The notes beneath the pieces are model-generated. The model saw only the letters and a program-made list of their open reading frames with translations. It searched no databases and was not told the DNA's origin. A stretch of 64,000 nucleotides of DNA from a bacterium (GTDB lineage Bacteria > Desulfobacterota > Binatia > HRBIN30 > CADEER01), in contig JAUIGL010000022.1 in the NCBI GenBank assembly GCA_030430165.1, positions 1 to 64,000 on the forward strand. Reading direction: 5' to 3'. Both the position numbers and the translations under genes were made by a program. Every line of letters starts with the position of its first letter. The first letter of the stretch is position 1. Below, one piece after another: positions 50,479 through 59,856 of the stretch.

Positions 50479-51882
50479 ATGACTCGTCGGGTGGGAGCGA
50501 CCCTCCCGGTCCTCGGCACGGTACTCCGGGTAGGTGCGGCGATCACCGCGTTGCTCGCCATCGCGGTAGCCATTCCCGCGGCAATCGCAGGGGCCGCGCG
50601 CGGCGCCCAGCCCAACATTCTGCTCTTCATCGGCGACGACATCGACTGGTCCTACTACGGATTCCTCGGCCATCCTTTCGTCCGTACGCCCAATCTGGAC
50701 CGGCTCGCCAATGAAGGAGCTGTCTTCGTCAACGGGTACTCGTCCGCATCGACATGCCGCCCCGCGCTGCGCACCCTGCTCAGCGGCATCCGCGAACCAA
50801 CATGGGTCCACACTGCAGACGTGTACGAAGGCGTGCATCCAACCACGCCCCGCAACCGCATCGTGCGACACTTCTACTTCACACTCCCCCGATTGCTGCG
50901 CCAAGCCGGCTACGCGTCCTTTGCTGGCGGCAAGATGTGGGAAGGCGACTACAGCGACGCCGGCTTCGACGCAGGCACGATGGGCACCCCCCCAGTCGGA
51001 TTCTCCGTCGACGGCGCCGACACGTTCGCGAGAGACTCCCTCCAACCCCTCTACGAGTTCATCCACGGGCAGAGCGGCCCCTGGTTCGCCTGGGTCGCGC
51101 CCAAACTGCCGCACGGGCCGTACGATCCGCCGCAGGAGGATCTGGACCTCTACCAGAACCTCGGCCTCTCGACCCCTGCGATCGAGTACTTCGGCAACTT
51201 GACGCGGATGGACAGGCGCGTCGGCGAAATCGTGGAGTTTCTGGTCGAAAGCGAGCTCGCCGAAAACACCCTGATCATCTACCTGGCTGACAATGGCTGG
51301 GAGCAAATGCTGGATGTCGAGACCGCCCTGCAGGATGCGACGGGCGGCGATCGCGGCAAGAGCTCGATCCACGATCGCGGCTTTCGCACACCGATCGTAT
51401 TCTGGTGGCCGAATCAGATCCCAGCGGGGAACTTCGCCGACGGCTTCGTCTCGTTCGAGGACGTGTACGAAACGATCCTCGATTTCGCCGGAGCAGAGTC
51501 GCACGACTGCTCGGACGGCCGAACCATCCGCCGTTCGGTTATCCGTGGGAAACAGAAGACACGTACTCGCAGGATCTTCTCCAGCATCGATCGAGTGCGC
51601 ACTCCGTTTCAGGAGCGAGTCGACTCCCTCGCCGACGACGACCCGGACAACGACCTGCCGCTGGTAACCGTCGAACCCGGGTTCATGCTGCGACGCGGCC
51701 GGCGGTGGCAGTACTCCTGGGCCCCCGAGCGCGGCATCGAGGAGCTCTACGACTTGCGTCGCGATCCAGAGGCCCTCGACAACCTGGCCGCCGGGCGACC
51801 CGGCACCGCACGCTCGATGCGCCGGCTGACCCTCAAGCTCGACGCCGCCCTCGCCGCCAAGCGCTGTCGCATCGCTCCATAG
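50479..51882 (+). CDS. Sulfatase family hydrolase
   Basis: A 467-residue exported sulfatase (signal segment LRVGAAITALLAIAVAIPAA). Metal ligands are in PNILLFIGDDIDWSYYGFLG. The nucleophile region is GYSSASTCRPALRTLLSG: the Cys that would become formylglycine is present, followed by R-P-A-L-R instead of the strict CxPxR pattern. Further on are PWFAWVAPKLPHGPYDPP and IIYLADNGWEQML. The family cleaves sulfate esters outside the cytoplasm. ATG 50479 is the only start close to the signal and has a TATAGA element upstream. No formylglycine-generating enzyme gene lies in the window. Confidence 0.85.
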   Translation: MTRRVGATLPVLGTVLRVGAAITALLAIAVAIPAAIAGAARGAQPNILLFIGDDIDWSYYGFLGHPFVRTPNLDRLANEGAVFVNGYSSASTCRPALRTLLSGIREPTWVHTADVYEGVHPTTPRNRIVRHFYFTLPRLLRQAGYASFAGGKMWEGDYSDAGFDAGTMGTPPVGFSVDGADTFARDSLQPLYEFIHGQSGPWFAWVAPKLPHGPYDPPQEDLDLYQNLGLSTPAIEYFGNLTRMDRRVGEIVEFLVESELAENTLIIYLADNGWEQMLDVETALQDATGGDRGKSSIHDRGFRTPIVFWWPNQIPAGNFADGFVSFEDVYETILDFAGAESHDCSDGRTIRRSVIRGKQKTRTRRIFSSIDRVRTPFQERVDSLADDDPDNDLPLVTVEPGFMLRRGRRWQYSWAPERGIEELYDLRRDPEALDNLAAGRPGTARSMRRLTLKLDAALAAKRCRIAP

Positions 51883-51986
51883 CCGCACCCTCTTCTTCCC
51901 AGAAGGGCGCGCCCCGCTCATCCCGCCACGAGAAACCCGCCACGAGAAACCTGGACCGATCAACGAGAATCGAGCTAGGTTGCCGC

Positions 51987-53180
51987 ATGCCGTACATCGA
52001 AGACCGCCTGGTCCACGACGCCGACGCGCACATCATGGAAACGCCGAACTGGTTGCGCGATCACGCCGACCCGGCATTGCGCGATCGCATCAGCCCGCCC
52101 GGGTACGTCAACGAGCTCAAGCAGACCGGCGGCGTCGGCGACGACGGCGATCTCGACGCGGCCTTCCACAAGGTCGCCGCCAAACACGCCTCGCCGGAGT
52201 ATCGCGCCGAAGACGAAGCGCAAATCATGAACCGCAAGAACTTCGCCGCCACCGGATCGTTCGTCGCCGCCGACCGCCCGCGCGCGATCGATCTGATGGG
52301 GGTCGCCAGTCAGCTGGTCTTCAACACCTTCCACAACAGCCGCCTGCACGACTGGGAGCACGGCGACGATCTCGACCTCGCCTACGGCGTAGCCCGCGCG
52401 CACAACCGCGGCATGGTCGAGTTCTGCAGCGTCGACCCGCGGCTGTTGCCGACGTGCTACGTGCCGCTCGCCGACTTCCTCCGCGCCAAGAGCATGGCCG
52501 AGGAATCGATCGAAATGGGCGCAGCCGCCCTGCTGGTCGCCTCGGGCTGCCCGAAAGGACACTCGCCGAGCCACCTCGGCCTCGACCCAGTCTGGGCGAT
52601 CGCCCAGGAGGCGGGAATCCCGGTCGTGTTTCACGTCGGCGGCACCGGCGCTCTGCTCGACCCCAACTACTTCAAGAACGGACTGCCGATCCCTCCCGAC
52701 TTCCACGGCGGCGAGGAGAACTTTCGTTCGGTCGACTACATGGCAATACCATTTCAACCGATGCAGACATTGGCGACCATGATCTTCGACGGAGTGCTCG
52801 AGCGCTTCCCCGAGCTGCGCATCGGCGTCATCGAGCAGGGAGCAATCTGGTTGCCGAGCTGGCTGCACCAGATGGAATCGGCGGTCGAAGCCTTCGGCCG
52901 CCACGAGGAGCGCTTGCAGCGGCTGTCGATGCGGCCCACGGAGTACGTGCAGCGACAGGTCCGGGTCACGCCGTACCCGACCGAGGACGTCGGCTGGATC
53001 ACCGAGCAGATCGGACCCGACATCTGTATGTTCTCCACCGACTACCCTCACGTCGAAGGCGGCCGACGACCATACGAACGCTTCGAGCGCAGCCTCGGCG
53101 ATGCCGACGACGAAGTGCGCGAACAATTCTACGCCCGCAACTTCGAGGACCTGATGGGCTCCGCCCTCGCCACTTCCTAG
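51987..53180 (+). CDS. Amidohydrolase family protein (PF04909-like)
   Basis: A 397-residue TIM-barrel hydrolase/decarboxylase. It opens DRLVHDADAHIMETPNWLRD (D-x-H site), then FHVGGTGALLDPNYFKNGLP (metal His), FPELRIGVIEQGAIWLPSWL and CMFSTDYPHVEGGRRPYERF with the catalytic Asp. It is related in plan to 18434-19651 but clearly distinct. ATG 51987 has only a weak AGG ribosome site. It lies 104 bases after the sulfatase on the same strand, so the two may be cotranscribed. The biochemical substrate is unknown. Confidence 0.85.
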   Translation: MPYIEDRLVHDADAHIMETPNWLRDHADPALRDRISPPGYVNELKQTGGVGDDGDLDAAFHKVAAKHASPEYRAEDEAQIMNRKNFAATGSFVAADRPRAIDLMGVASQLVFNTFHNSRLHDWEHGDDLDLAYGVARAHNRGMVEFCSVDPRLLPTCYVPLADFLRAKSMAEESIEMGAAALLVASGCPKGHSPSHLGLDPVWAIAQEAGIPVVFHVGGTGALLDPNYFKNGLPIPPDFHGGEENFRSVDYMAIPFQPMQTLATMIFDGVLERFPELRIGVIEQGAIWLPSWLHQMESAVEAFGRHEERLQRLSMRPTEYVQRQVRVTPYPTEDVGWITEQIGPDICMFSTDYPHVEGGRRPYERFERSLGDADDEVREQFYARNFEDLMGSALATS

Positions 53181-53264
53181 CCCGCTCTCCCGAGTAGCGC
53201 GCAGCGCGTATCGAGGGACTCCCGCACCCTCCCCCCGACACCGAGCGGGTTGCCTCTCAAGGCC

Positions 53265-54197
53265 CTACGGTTGTGCCGCGGCGTAGCGCGCCAAGAAGGC
53301 TCGCGTGCGCGCCAGCGACTCGTGCTTGTCGTCCCCCACCGGAAAGATCGGCGCCAGGTAGTCGGTGACTCCGATCTCGGCGAGCCGGTCGAGCCGCTCG
53401 GCGACGACGTCTTCGTCGCCAACCAGGACGATGTCGGCTGGGTCGCCCCCGCCCTCGCGCTCGAGCATGGCGCGGTAGGACGGCAGCGTGCGGTACATCG
53501 CGAACCGACGCTCGGCGCGCGCCCTGCCGTCGGCCGGGTCGTCGCACACGGCGATCGGCAAACCCGCGACCACCCGCGGCGCCGGCCGGCCGGCGTCCGC
53601 CGCCGCCCGCCGGATACGCGGAATGGTGAACTCGGCCAACGTCCTCGGCCCGGTCATCCAAGTGATCGTACCGTCGGTGCGCGAGCCGCACAGTTGCAAC
53701 ATCCTCGGCGCGAGCGCCCCCAACAAGAGTGCCGGACGGGTCGCGCCCTTGACCGACAGCTGGCCGTGAACGCGAAACTCCTCACCGTCGAAATCGACCT
53801 GACGCTGGTCGAGCGCCGGGTCGATCACCTCGATGTACTCGCGCATGTGCGTGAACGGCTTGGCGTACGACAGGCCGAGAATCTGCTCGATCACGATCGG
53901 GTGCGACAAGCCGAGCCCCAGCGCGAGCCGCCCGCCGCAGACGGCGTTGGTCGAGAGCGCCTGCTGCGCCATGTAGAGCGGGTGGCGCGAGTAGCTCGGC
54001 ACCACCGACGTCATGATCTCGATGCGCGAGGTCTCGCGTCCGGCGACCGCAGCCGCGGTCAGAGCATCGAAGCCGAACACGTTGGCGACGTGCGCGGTGG
54101 CGAATCCATCGTCCTCGGCGCGTCGGATCTGCTCGACCAGCTCGTCGATCGATGCCGCCGGGCCCGACATCTCGCCCACCGCGATTCCGATTCGCAT
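53265..54197 (-). CDS. LLM class (luciferase-like, probably F420-dependent) oxidoreductase
   Basis: A 310-residue luciferase-like TIM barrel: MRIGIAVGEMSGPAASIDEL, then SRIEIMTSVVPSYSRHPLYM and VCGGRLALGLGLSHPIVIEQ, with PALLLGALAPRMLQLCGSRT in the second half. It is distinct from the 4287-5153 paralogue. The cofactor (F420 or FMN) cannot be read from sequence. ATG 54197 starts at the first strand; the frame upstream is open to 54266 but overlaps the neighbour. It follows the metallo-hydrolase gene by 10 bases on the same strand, suggesting an operon. Confidence 0.85.
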   Translation of the reverse strand: MRIGIAVGEMSGPAASIDELVEQIRRAEDDGFATAHVANVFGFDALTAAAVAGRETSRIEIMTSVVPSYSRHPLYMAQQALSTNAVCGGRLALGLGLSHPIVIEQILGLSYAKPFTHMREYIEVIDPALDQRQVDFDGEEFRVHGQLSVKGATRPALLLGALAPRMLQLCGSRTDGTITWMTGPRTLAEFTIPRIRRAAADAGRPAPRVVAGLPIAVCDDPADGRARAERRFAMYRTLPSYRAMLEREGGGDPADIVLVGDEDVVAERLDRLAEIGVTDYLAPIFPVGDDKHESLARTRAFLARYAAAQP

Positions 54198-54207
54198 CCG
54201 CGTCGCC

Positions 54208-55272
54208 TCAGAAAGTCCGGGTTTCGCCGACGTCCAGCACCCAGATCTCGTCGGCCGCGAAGCCACCCGCCTCGCCGGCGGCGCGAAAGCGCCGCGGCGG
54301 TTCGTCGAGCGGCTCGTCGGTGAGGTCGAAGGTGCCGAAGTGCATCCCGACCAACCGCTGCGCCCGCAGGGCGCGTCCCGCCTCGACCGCCTCCTCCGGG
54401 TTCATGTGGAACGGTTTCATCATCGCCGGAGGCGCGTAGGCGCCGATCGGAACGGCGGCGAGATCGAACGGACCGAGCTCGGCGCCGATCGTCGAGAATC
54501 CGTCGAACAACCCGGTATCGCCCGCGAAGTAGAAGCGCCGGTCCTCGGCGATCACCGCCCATGACGACCACAGGCCCTTCTGGAAATCGGTCAGGCCGCG
54601 CTGGCTCCAGTGCTGGCACGGCAGGCAGTAGACGCGAACCCCGTTGTGTTCGACGTGCTGACCCCAATCGAGCTCGACGACGTTGTCGATTCCGGCATCG
54701 CGCAGCAACGCGCCGTTGCCGAGGGGAACGAAGAAACGGGTCTCGGACCGGCGGCGCGCCAACCTCTCGAGCGTCGCCAGGTCGAGATGGTCGTAGTGAT
54801 TGTGCGAGATCACGACGAAGTCGATCGGCGGCAAGTCCTCGATCTCGATTCCCGGCGCGACGTGGCGGCGCGGACCGACGAAGGAAACCGGGCTCGCGGT
54901 GTCCGACCAGATCGGATCGGTGAGCAGGGTCGTGTGTCCGATCTGCACCAGGAAGGTCGCGTGGCCCACCCAAGTCACGCTCGGCTCGCTCGCTTTCGCG
55001 TTCTCACGCAGCCAGGCACCGTCGTTGGCCACTCGTTGCGGCGCGTTGGGCCGCTCGCGGAAGGTGCCGACGACCCGGCGCCAGAAGAACGGCACGGCAA
55101 CGCCCGGTCCGGCGCGCTCGATCTCACCGACGAAGTTCTCGAAGCGACCGTCCTCGGCACGCGGGGCGGGCCCCAGAGTCTGGGCCGGCGCCGCCAGCGC
55201 ACCGAGGTGCAACAGCATGCACGCAGCGGCGGCCGCCAACCGCGCGGCTCCCGAGTGACGCCGAATTGCCAT
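54208..55272 (-). CDS. NAPE-PLD/UlaG-like MBL-fold metallo-hydrolase, exported
   Basis: A 354-residue protein with a signal peptide (ARLAAAAACMLLHLGALAAP). The MBL core shows VTWVGHATFLVQIGHTTLLT, the metal motif VVISHNHYDHLD (HxHxDH near residue 160), the Asp in RFYFAGDTGLFDG (near 255), and LVGMHFGTFDLTDEPLDEPP. This is the pattern of N-acyl-phosphatidylethanolamine phospholipase D-like and UlaG-like enzymes. A phospholipid substrate is possible but unproven. ATG 55272 begins at the signal; the frame to 55368 is shadow. It is upstream of the second luciferase-like gene. Confidence 0.85.
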   Translation of the reverse strand: MAIRRHSGAARLAAAAACMLLHLGALAAPAQTLGPAPRAEDGRFENFVGEIERAGPGVAVPFFWRRVVGTFRERPNAPQRVANDGAWLRENAKASEPSVTWVGHATFLVQIGHTTLLTDPIWSDTASPVSFVGPRRHVAPGIEIEDLPPIDFVVISHNHYDHLDLATLERLARRRSETRFFVPLGNGALLRDAGIDNVVELDWGQHVEHNGVRVYCLPCQHWSQRGLTDFQKGLWSSWAVIAEDRRFYFAGDTGLFDGFSTIGAELGPFDLAAVPIGAYAPPAMMKPFHMNPEEAVEAGRALRAQRLVGMHFGTFDLTDEPLDEPPRRFRAAGEAGGFAADEIWVLDVGETRTF

Positions 55273-55353
55273 AACCTTCAGCTTACCGGTTTGCCGACGG
55301 CCCGCCAGGAGCGGAGAGTGGGTCAGGTTGACCAGCAGACTGGCACCCGAATC

Positions 55354-55472
55354 CCCCCTCCTTACCAAGGAGGGGGCTAGGGGGAGGTGACAGCGCGACG
55401 GAAGGAGCTTTCATTCTCGCGCCGGTTGCACACCGTTTGACCCCCCTGAAGTCCCCCCTTGGCAAGGGGGGA
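55354..55472. repeat. Double hairpin with family E repeat, copy 2
   Basis: First hairpin: CCCCCTCCTT / AAGGAGGGGG (55354-55363 / 55367-55376, 3-base loop). Second: 55446-55472, whose 27 bases are the exact reverse complement of 41909-41935. They lie downstream of the DoxX-like stop on the minus strand, in the position of a terminator, but without a T-tract. Confidence 0.75.
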
Positions 55473-55485
55473 CGGAGATTCAGGT

Positions 55486-55875
55486 TCAGCCCACTTCGGC
55501 GGGATCCTTGGTGAACATGTACGCCCACAGGCCGAAGACGATCTGGAACGGTAGGCGAACCCAATTCACCACCGGCGAACCGGTCCCCGGCCCGTCGGGG
55601 CCGATGTTCTCCAGCATCATGTTCACGTTGGCCGGGAAAACGGCGATCACCAACGCGATCACCCCCCACGCTGCGTAAACACGTGTACGCGGCTCGAGCA
55701 GATAGACACCGAGGACGATCTCGGCGAGCCCGGAGATGACGTTGAGCCACTCCGGATTGGGCAGGCCCTTGGGAATGATCGCGACGAAGAAGTCCGGCGT
55801 GATCAAGTGGAGGAAGCCGACGAAGCAGAGATTGAGCGAGAGGAGATAGAGAAGTGGTTTGCGAAATCGATCCAT
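55486..55875 (-). CDS. DoxX-like small membrane protein
   Basis: A 129-residue protein with four hydrophobic segments: RKPLLYLLSLNLCFVGFLHL, NVISGLAEIVLGVYLLEP, VYAAWGVIALVIAVFPANVN and VRLPFQIVFGLWAYMFT. Spacing and the conserved Asn/Pro after segment one (LITPDFFVAIIPKGLP) fit the DoxX/COG4270 family, whose members are associated with oxidoreductase or redox membrane complexes; the function is unclear. ATG 55875 is chosen over the longer frame to 56013, which has no membrane content. It is followed by the efflux operon end on the same strand. Confidence 0.75.
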   Translation of the reverse strand: MDRFRKPLLYLLSLNLCFVGFLHLITPDFFVAIIPKGLPNPEWLNVISGLAEIVLGVYLLEPRTRVYAAWGVIALVIAVFPANVNMMLENIGPDGPGTGSPVVNWVRLPFQIVFGLWAYMFTKDPAEVG

Positions 55876-56049
55876 CGGCGGATTCTGCCGCCCGGCGCCG
55901 GCAATGCCAAACGCGAAGCAATCCGCCAGCTCGATCGTCTGGGTAAACCAACGCAGCCTCGCTGGCGCTCGGTCAGCTGATCTCCCACCCGCGCTGCGCA
56001 CGACCTCGCGCAAGGAGAGGCGAACGCGAAAATCGCCGGCTTCTCATCG

Positions 56050-59000
56050 CTACCGATCGGGTGCGTTGTCATGGATCTTGCCGCCATCCAGTCGGCGTTC
56101 GGCGAGGGCGCAGTATAGAACCGGGACCAGAAACACGCTCAGCAACACCAGGAACATTCCGCCGAACGAAGGAATCGCCATCGGCACCATGACGTCGGCT
56201 CCGCGTCCGCTCGAGGTCAACACCGGCAGCAGGGCGAGGATGGTGGTTGCCGAAGTCATCAGGCACGGACGAATCCTCCGCATGCTGGCGCGCACGGTCG
56301 CTTCTCGCACCGCCGCGCGGCTGTTCGGCCGCTGCTCGGCGAACGTCTGGTCGAGATAGGTCGCGAGAATGACGCCGTTGTCGCTGGCGATGCCGAACAG
56401 GGCGAGAAAGCCGACCCACACCGCCACGCTCAAGTTGTACGGACGCACGGCGAACATCTCGCGCAGGCTGACGCCGAACACCTCGAAATCGAGAAACCAG
56501 GGTTGCCCGTAGAGCCAGAGCATCAGGAAACCGCCCGCCCAGGCGACGGCGACCCCGGAGAACACCAGCATCGTCGTCGAGACCCTGCCGAACTGCAGGT
56601 AGAGCAGCATGAAGATGAGGAACAGCGCCAGCGGCAGGACCACCGCCAGCTTCTTCGAAGCGCGGATCTGGTTCTCCCAACTGCCGGCGAAGGTGTAGCT
56701 GACGCCCGCTGGAATCTCCAAGCGGCCGCTTCTCCTCTGCTCTTCGAGATAGCGCTGCGCATCGGCGACCACGTCGACTTCGGCCCGCCCCGGTTTCATG
56801 TCGAACACCACGTATCCGACCAGGAAGGTATCCTCGCTCTTGATCGCCTGCGGACCTGCCTTGTAGCGGATCGTCGCCAGCTGCTGCAGGGGGATCGGCT
56901 CGCCGCTCGCCGAGGGGACCAGAATCCGCCCCAGGTCCTCGACGCTGTCGCGCAGCTCCCGCATGTAGCGAACCCGCACCGGGTAGCGCTCGCGACCCTC
57001 GACCGTGGTGGTGATCCGCTTGCCGCCGATCGCAACCTCGATCACCTCCTGCACCGCGGCGAGCCGAACGCCGTAACGACCGATCGCTTTGCGGTCGATC
57101 TCGATCTCCAGGTACGGCTTGCCGATGACGCGGTCGGCGACCACCGTGTCCGCTTGAATCGAGGGCACCTCGCGCAACAGCTGCTCGAGGTCGAGACCGA
57201 CCTGCTCGATCGTCGCCAGATCCGGCCCCTTCACCTTGATTCCCATCGGCGCCCGCATGCCGCTCTGCAACATGACGATTCGCGCGGCGATCGGCTGCAG
57301 TCGCGGCGCGCTGGTGGTACCGGGGACCTTCGCGGCTTCGACGATCGCATCCCAGATGTCGTCGGCCGATTGGATGTGGTCTCGCCACTGGCGGTACGGT
57401 CTTCCGTCCTCGTCTTGCACCAATTCTCCGCCGTGGCGGACGAATTCGCCGGCCGTTTCGTCGTAGCGATACCTGAGACGGCGGCCGCTGCGATCGGTGC
57501 GGTATTCCGGCTCGTAGTTGACGATCGTCTCGAACATGGAAACCGGCGCCGGGTCGAGCGGACTCGCCACCCGGCCGAGCTTGCCGACGGCGACGCTCAC
57601 TTCGGGAATCGCGCGGATCGCGAGCACCTGGCGCTCCAACATCTTCATCGCCTGCCCGATCGAGGCGTGCGGCATCGTCGTCGGCATGTGCAGAAAGGAT
57701 CCTTCGTCCAGCGGCGGCATGAACTCTTTGCCCAACCCCGGGAAGGCGGCCTGCAACGGTGCCATCGCGCGCGACGCGCGAGCGCTGCGCGGCAGAAACC
57801 CGAAGACCCGATCGAAGCCGAGCCACACCATCGCCGCCACGACACAGAGGACGACCGGCAGCGACACCAGCGCCAGCTTGTGCGCCAAGCACCAGCGAAG
57901 CATGGGCTCGTAGGCGCGGCCGAGCGCGAACAGAGCGAGCAGAATCCCTCCGAGAAGGACACCGACGAACACCAGGTTGGTCACCGCCCCCGCATCCGGA
58001 CCCAACGGCAGCCAATGGTTCGCCAGAAGATACGCCACGAAGACGACGACACAGGCGTTGACTCCGATTGGCAGGAGCCACGCCTTGTCGTCGGCGAGGC
58101 GGGATTCGAGCAGCCGGTAGACGGCGAGCAGGATCAGGGCCGCGCCGGCCCAGCCAAAGCCGAGCGCGATCAGGACGACACCAGCCGCGGCAAAACCGGC
58201 GCTCAGCGCGAGTCGCATGGCGCCGCCGCCGGAACGCCGCTGCGGATCGCGAAACAGCAGCTGCGCAAACGTCGGGATCAGCGTCAACGAGACGATGACC
58301 GACGCGACCAGCGCGAAGGTCTTGGTCAGAGCGAGCGGTGTAAACAGCTTGCCTTCGGCCGCTTCCATCGTGAACACGGGCAAGAAGCTGACCACCGTGG
58401 TCGAAACCGCGGTGAGAACCGCGCCGCCGACCTCGACCGTAGCGCGGTGGACGGCGTCGAGCCGGCTCTCACCGGGAGCCCTCGCCGCGAGCCGCTCGAG
58501 AATGTTCTCACAGACCACGATACCCACATCGACCATCGTGCCGACGGCGATGGCGATGCCGGAGAGCGCGACGATGTTCGCATCGACCCCGAATCGGTGC
58601 ATGGCGACGAAGGTCATCAGAATCGCCAGCGGCAGCAGACCGGAAATCAACAACGAGCTGGGCAGGTGGAGCAGCATCACCGTGACCACGACGACGGTGA
58701 CGAGAATCTCCTCGAGGAGGGCCGAATTCAGCGTCCCCAGCGTCTCGTAGATCAGGCCGGTGCGATCGTAGAACGGCACGATCGCCACCTGCGACTCGCT
58801 GCCGTCCGCCAGAGACTTCTTGGGGAGCCCGGGCGATATTTCGGCGATCTTCCGCTTGACGTTCTTGATCACCTCGAGCGGGTTGGCGCCGTAGCGCGCG
58901 ACGACCACGCCGCCGACCGCCTCGGCGCCGCCCTTGGTCAGGGCGCCGCGCCGTAGGGCCGGCCCCTCGCTGACCACGGCGACGTCCTTGACGTAGACCG

Positions 59001-59856
59001 GCACGTTGTCGTTCGACTTGATCACCGTGTCCTCGATGTCGCGCAGGTCGCGGATGAAGCCGAGCCCGCGAATGAAGTACTCGACGCCGTTGATCTCGAT
59101 GCTGCGGGCGCCGACGTCGAGATTCGACATCTTGGTGGCCTCGGCGACATCGGCGATGGTGACGCCGAAAGCGCGCATCGCGTCGGGGTCGACGTCGATC
59201 TGGTACTCGCGAACGAAACCGCCGACTCCGGCGACTTCGCTCACCCCTTCCGCCGACATCAGGGAGTAGCGCACGTACCAGTCCTGAATGGTGCGCAGCT
59301 CGTCGAGATTCCAGCCTGGTGCCGGATTGCCCGACGGATCTCGCCCCTCGAGCGTGTACCAGAACACCTGTCCCAGCCCGGTGGCATCCGGCCCGAGCGA
59401 CGGCTGCACCTTCGCCGGCAACGTCTCCGCAGGCAGACTGGCCAGCTTCTCGAGAACGCGCGACCTCGCCCAATAGAAGTCGACGCCCTCCTTGAAGATG
59501 ACGTAGATCGACGAGAAGCCAAAGAACGACTGGCTGCGAATCGTCTTCACCTCGGGAATGCCGAGCAGCGAGACGGTGAGCGGGTACGTGATCTGGTCTT
59601 CGATGTCCTGCGGCGACCGCCCGCTCCATTCGGTGAAAACGATCTGCTGGTTCTCACCGATGTCGGGGATGGCGTCGACCGGCACCGGGTCGCGCGGCAG
59701 CGCCGGCAGATCCCAGTCGAAGGGCGCCACCAGCACGCCCCAGGTCACGCAGAACACCGTCGCCAGAACGACGACGAGCTGATTCTCCAGGCAGAACCGC
59801 ACCACCGCCGACAGCGCGCCAGCGGGCGCAGTCGGTCTCGCTCGATCGTCCGCCAT
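56050..59856 (-). CDS. cusA: CusA/CzcA-type heavy-metal efflux RND permease, enlarged
   Basis: A 1268-residue inner membrane pump (E. coli CusA is about 1047). N-terminal TM1 (LVVVLATVFCVTWGVLVAPF), porter domains (FTEWSGRSPQDIEDQITYPL) and TM4 region (GIAIAVGTMVDVGIVVCENI) are canonical. Three methionines matching the Cu/Ag path of CusA are conserved, at about 724 (LHMPTTM), 774 (VSMFETI) and 862 (ARIVMLQSGM). Extra hydrophobic residues follow LLFRDPQRRSGG (three to four added membrane segments) and about 40 residues are added before the third Met. Its ATG overlaps the adaptor stop (TGATG). Confidence 0.92.
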   Translation of the reverse strand: MADDRARPTAPAGALSAVVRFCLENQLVVVLATVFCVTWGVLVAPFDWDLPALPRDPVPVDAIPDIGENQQIVFTEWSGRSPQDIEDQITYPLTVSLLGIPEVKTIRSQSFFGFSSIYVIFKEGVDFYWARSRVLEKLASLPAETLPAKVQPSLGPDATGLGQVFWYTLEGRDPSGNPAPGWNLDELRTIQDWYVRYSLMSAEGVSEVAGVGGFVREYQIDVDPDAMRAFGVTIADVAEATKMSNLDVGARSIEINGVEYFIRGLGFIRDLRDIEDTVIKSNDNVPVYVKDVAVVSEGPALRRGALTKGGAEAVGGVVVARYGANPLEVIKNVKRKIAEISPGLPKKSLADGSESQVAIVPFYDRTGLIYETLGTLNSALLEEILVTVVVVTVMLLHLPSSLLISGLLPLAILMTFVAMHRFGVDANIVALSGIAIAVGTMVDVGIVVCENILERLAARAPGESRLDAVHRATVEVGGAVLTAVSTTVVSFLPVFTMEAAEGKLFTPLALTKTFALVASVIVSLTLIPTFAQLLFRDPQRRSGGGAMRLALSAGFAAAGVVLIALGFGWAGAALILLAVYRLLESRLADDKAWLLPIGVNACVVVFVAYLLANHWLPLGPDAGAVTNLVFVGVLLGGILLALFALGRAYEPMLRWCLAHKLALVSLPVVLCVVAAMVWLGFDRVFGFLPRSARASRAMAPLQAAFPGLGKEFMPPLDEGSFLHMPTTMPHASIGQAMKMLERQVLAIRAIPEVSVAVGKLGRVASPLDPAPVSMFETIVNYEPEYRTDRSGRRLRYRYDETAGEFVRHGGELVQDEDGRPYRQWRDHIQSADDIWDAIVEAAKVPGTTSAPRLQPIAARIVMLQSGMRAPMGIKVKGPDLATIEQVGLDLEQLLREVPSIQADTVVADRVIGKPYLEIEIDRKAIGRYGVRLAAVQEVIEVAIGGKRITTTVEGRERYPVRVRYMRELRDSVEDLGRILVPSASGEPIPLQQLATIRYKAGPQAIKSEDTFLVGYVVFDMKPGRAEVDVVADAQRYLEEQRRSGRLEIPAGVSYTFAGSWENQIRASKKLAVVLPLALFLIFMLLYLQFGRVSTTMLVFSGVAVAWAGGFLMLWLYGQPWFLDFEVFGVSLREMFAVRPYNLSVAVWVGFLALFGIASDNGVILATYLDQTFAEQRPNSRAAVREATVRASMRRIRPCLMTSATTILALLPVLTSSGRGADVMVPMAIPSFGGMFLVLLSVFLVPVLYCALAERRLDGGKIHDNAPDR

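Noticed and set aside
56503-58956. Long open frame on the + strand opposite the CusA gene (817 codons)
   Set aside because: It is antisense to a confident pump gene, has a low-complexity His/Asp/Arg composition and no recognisable motif. High GC keeps antisense frames open.
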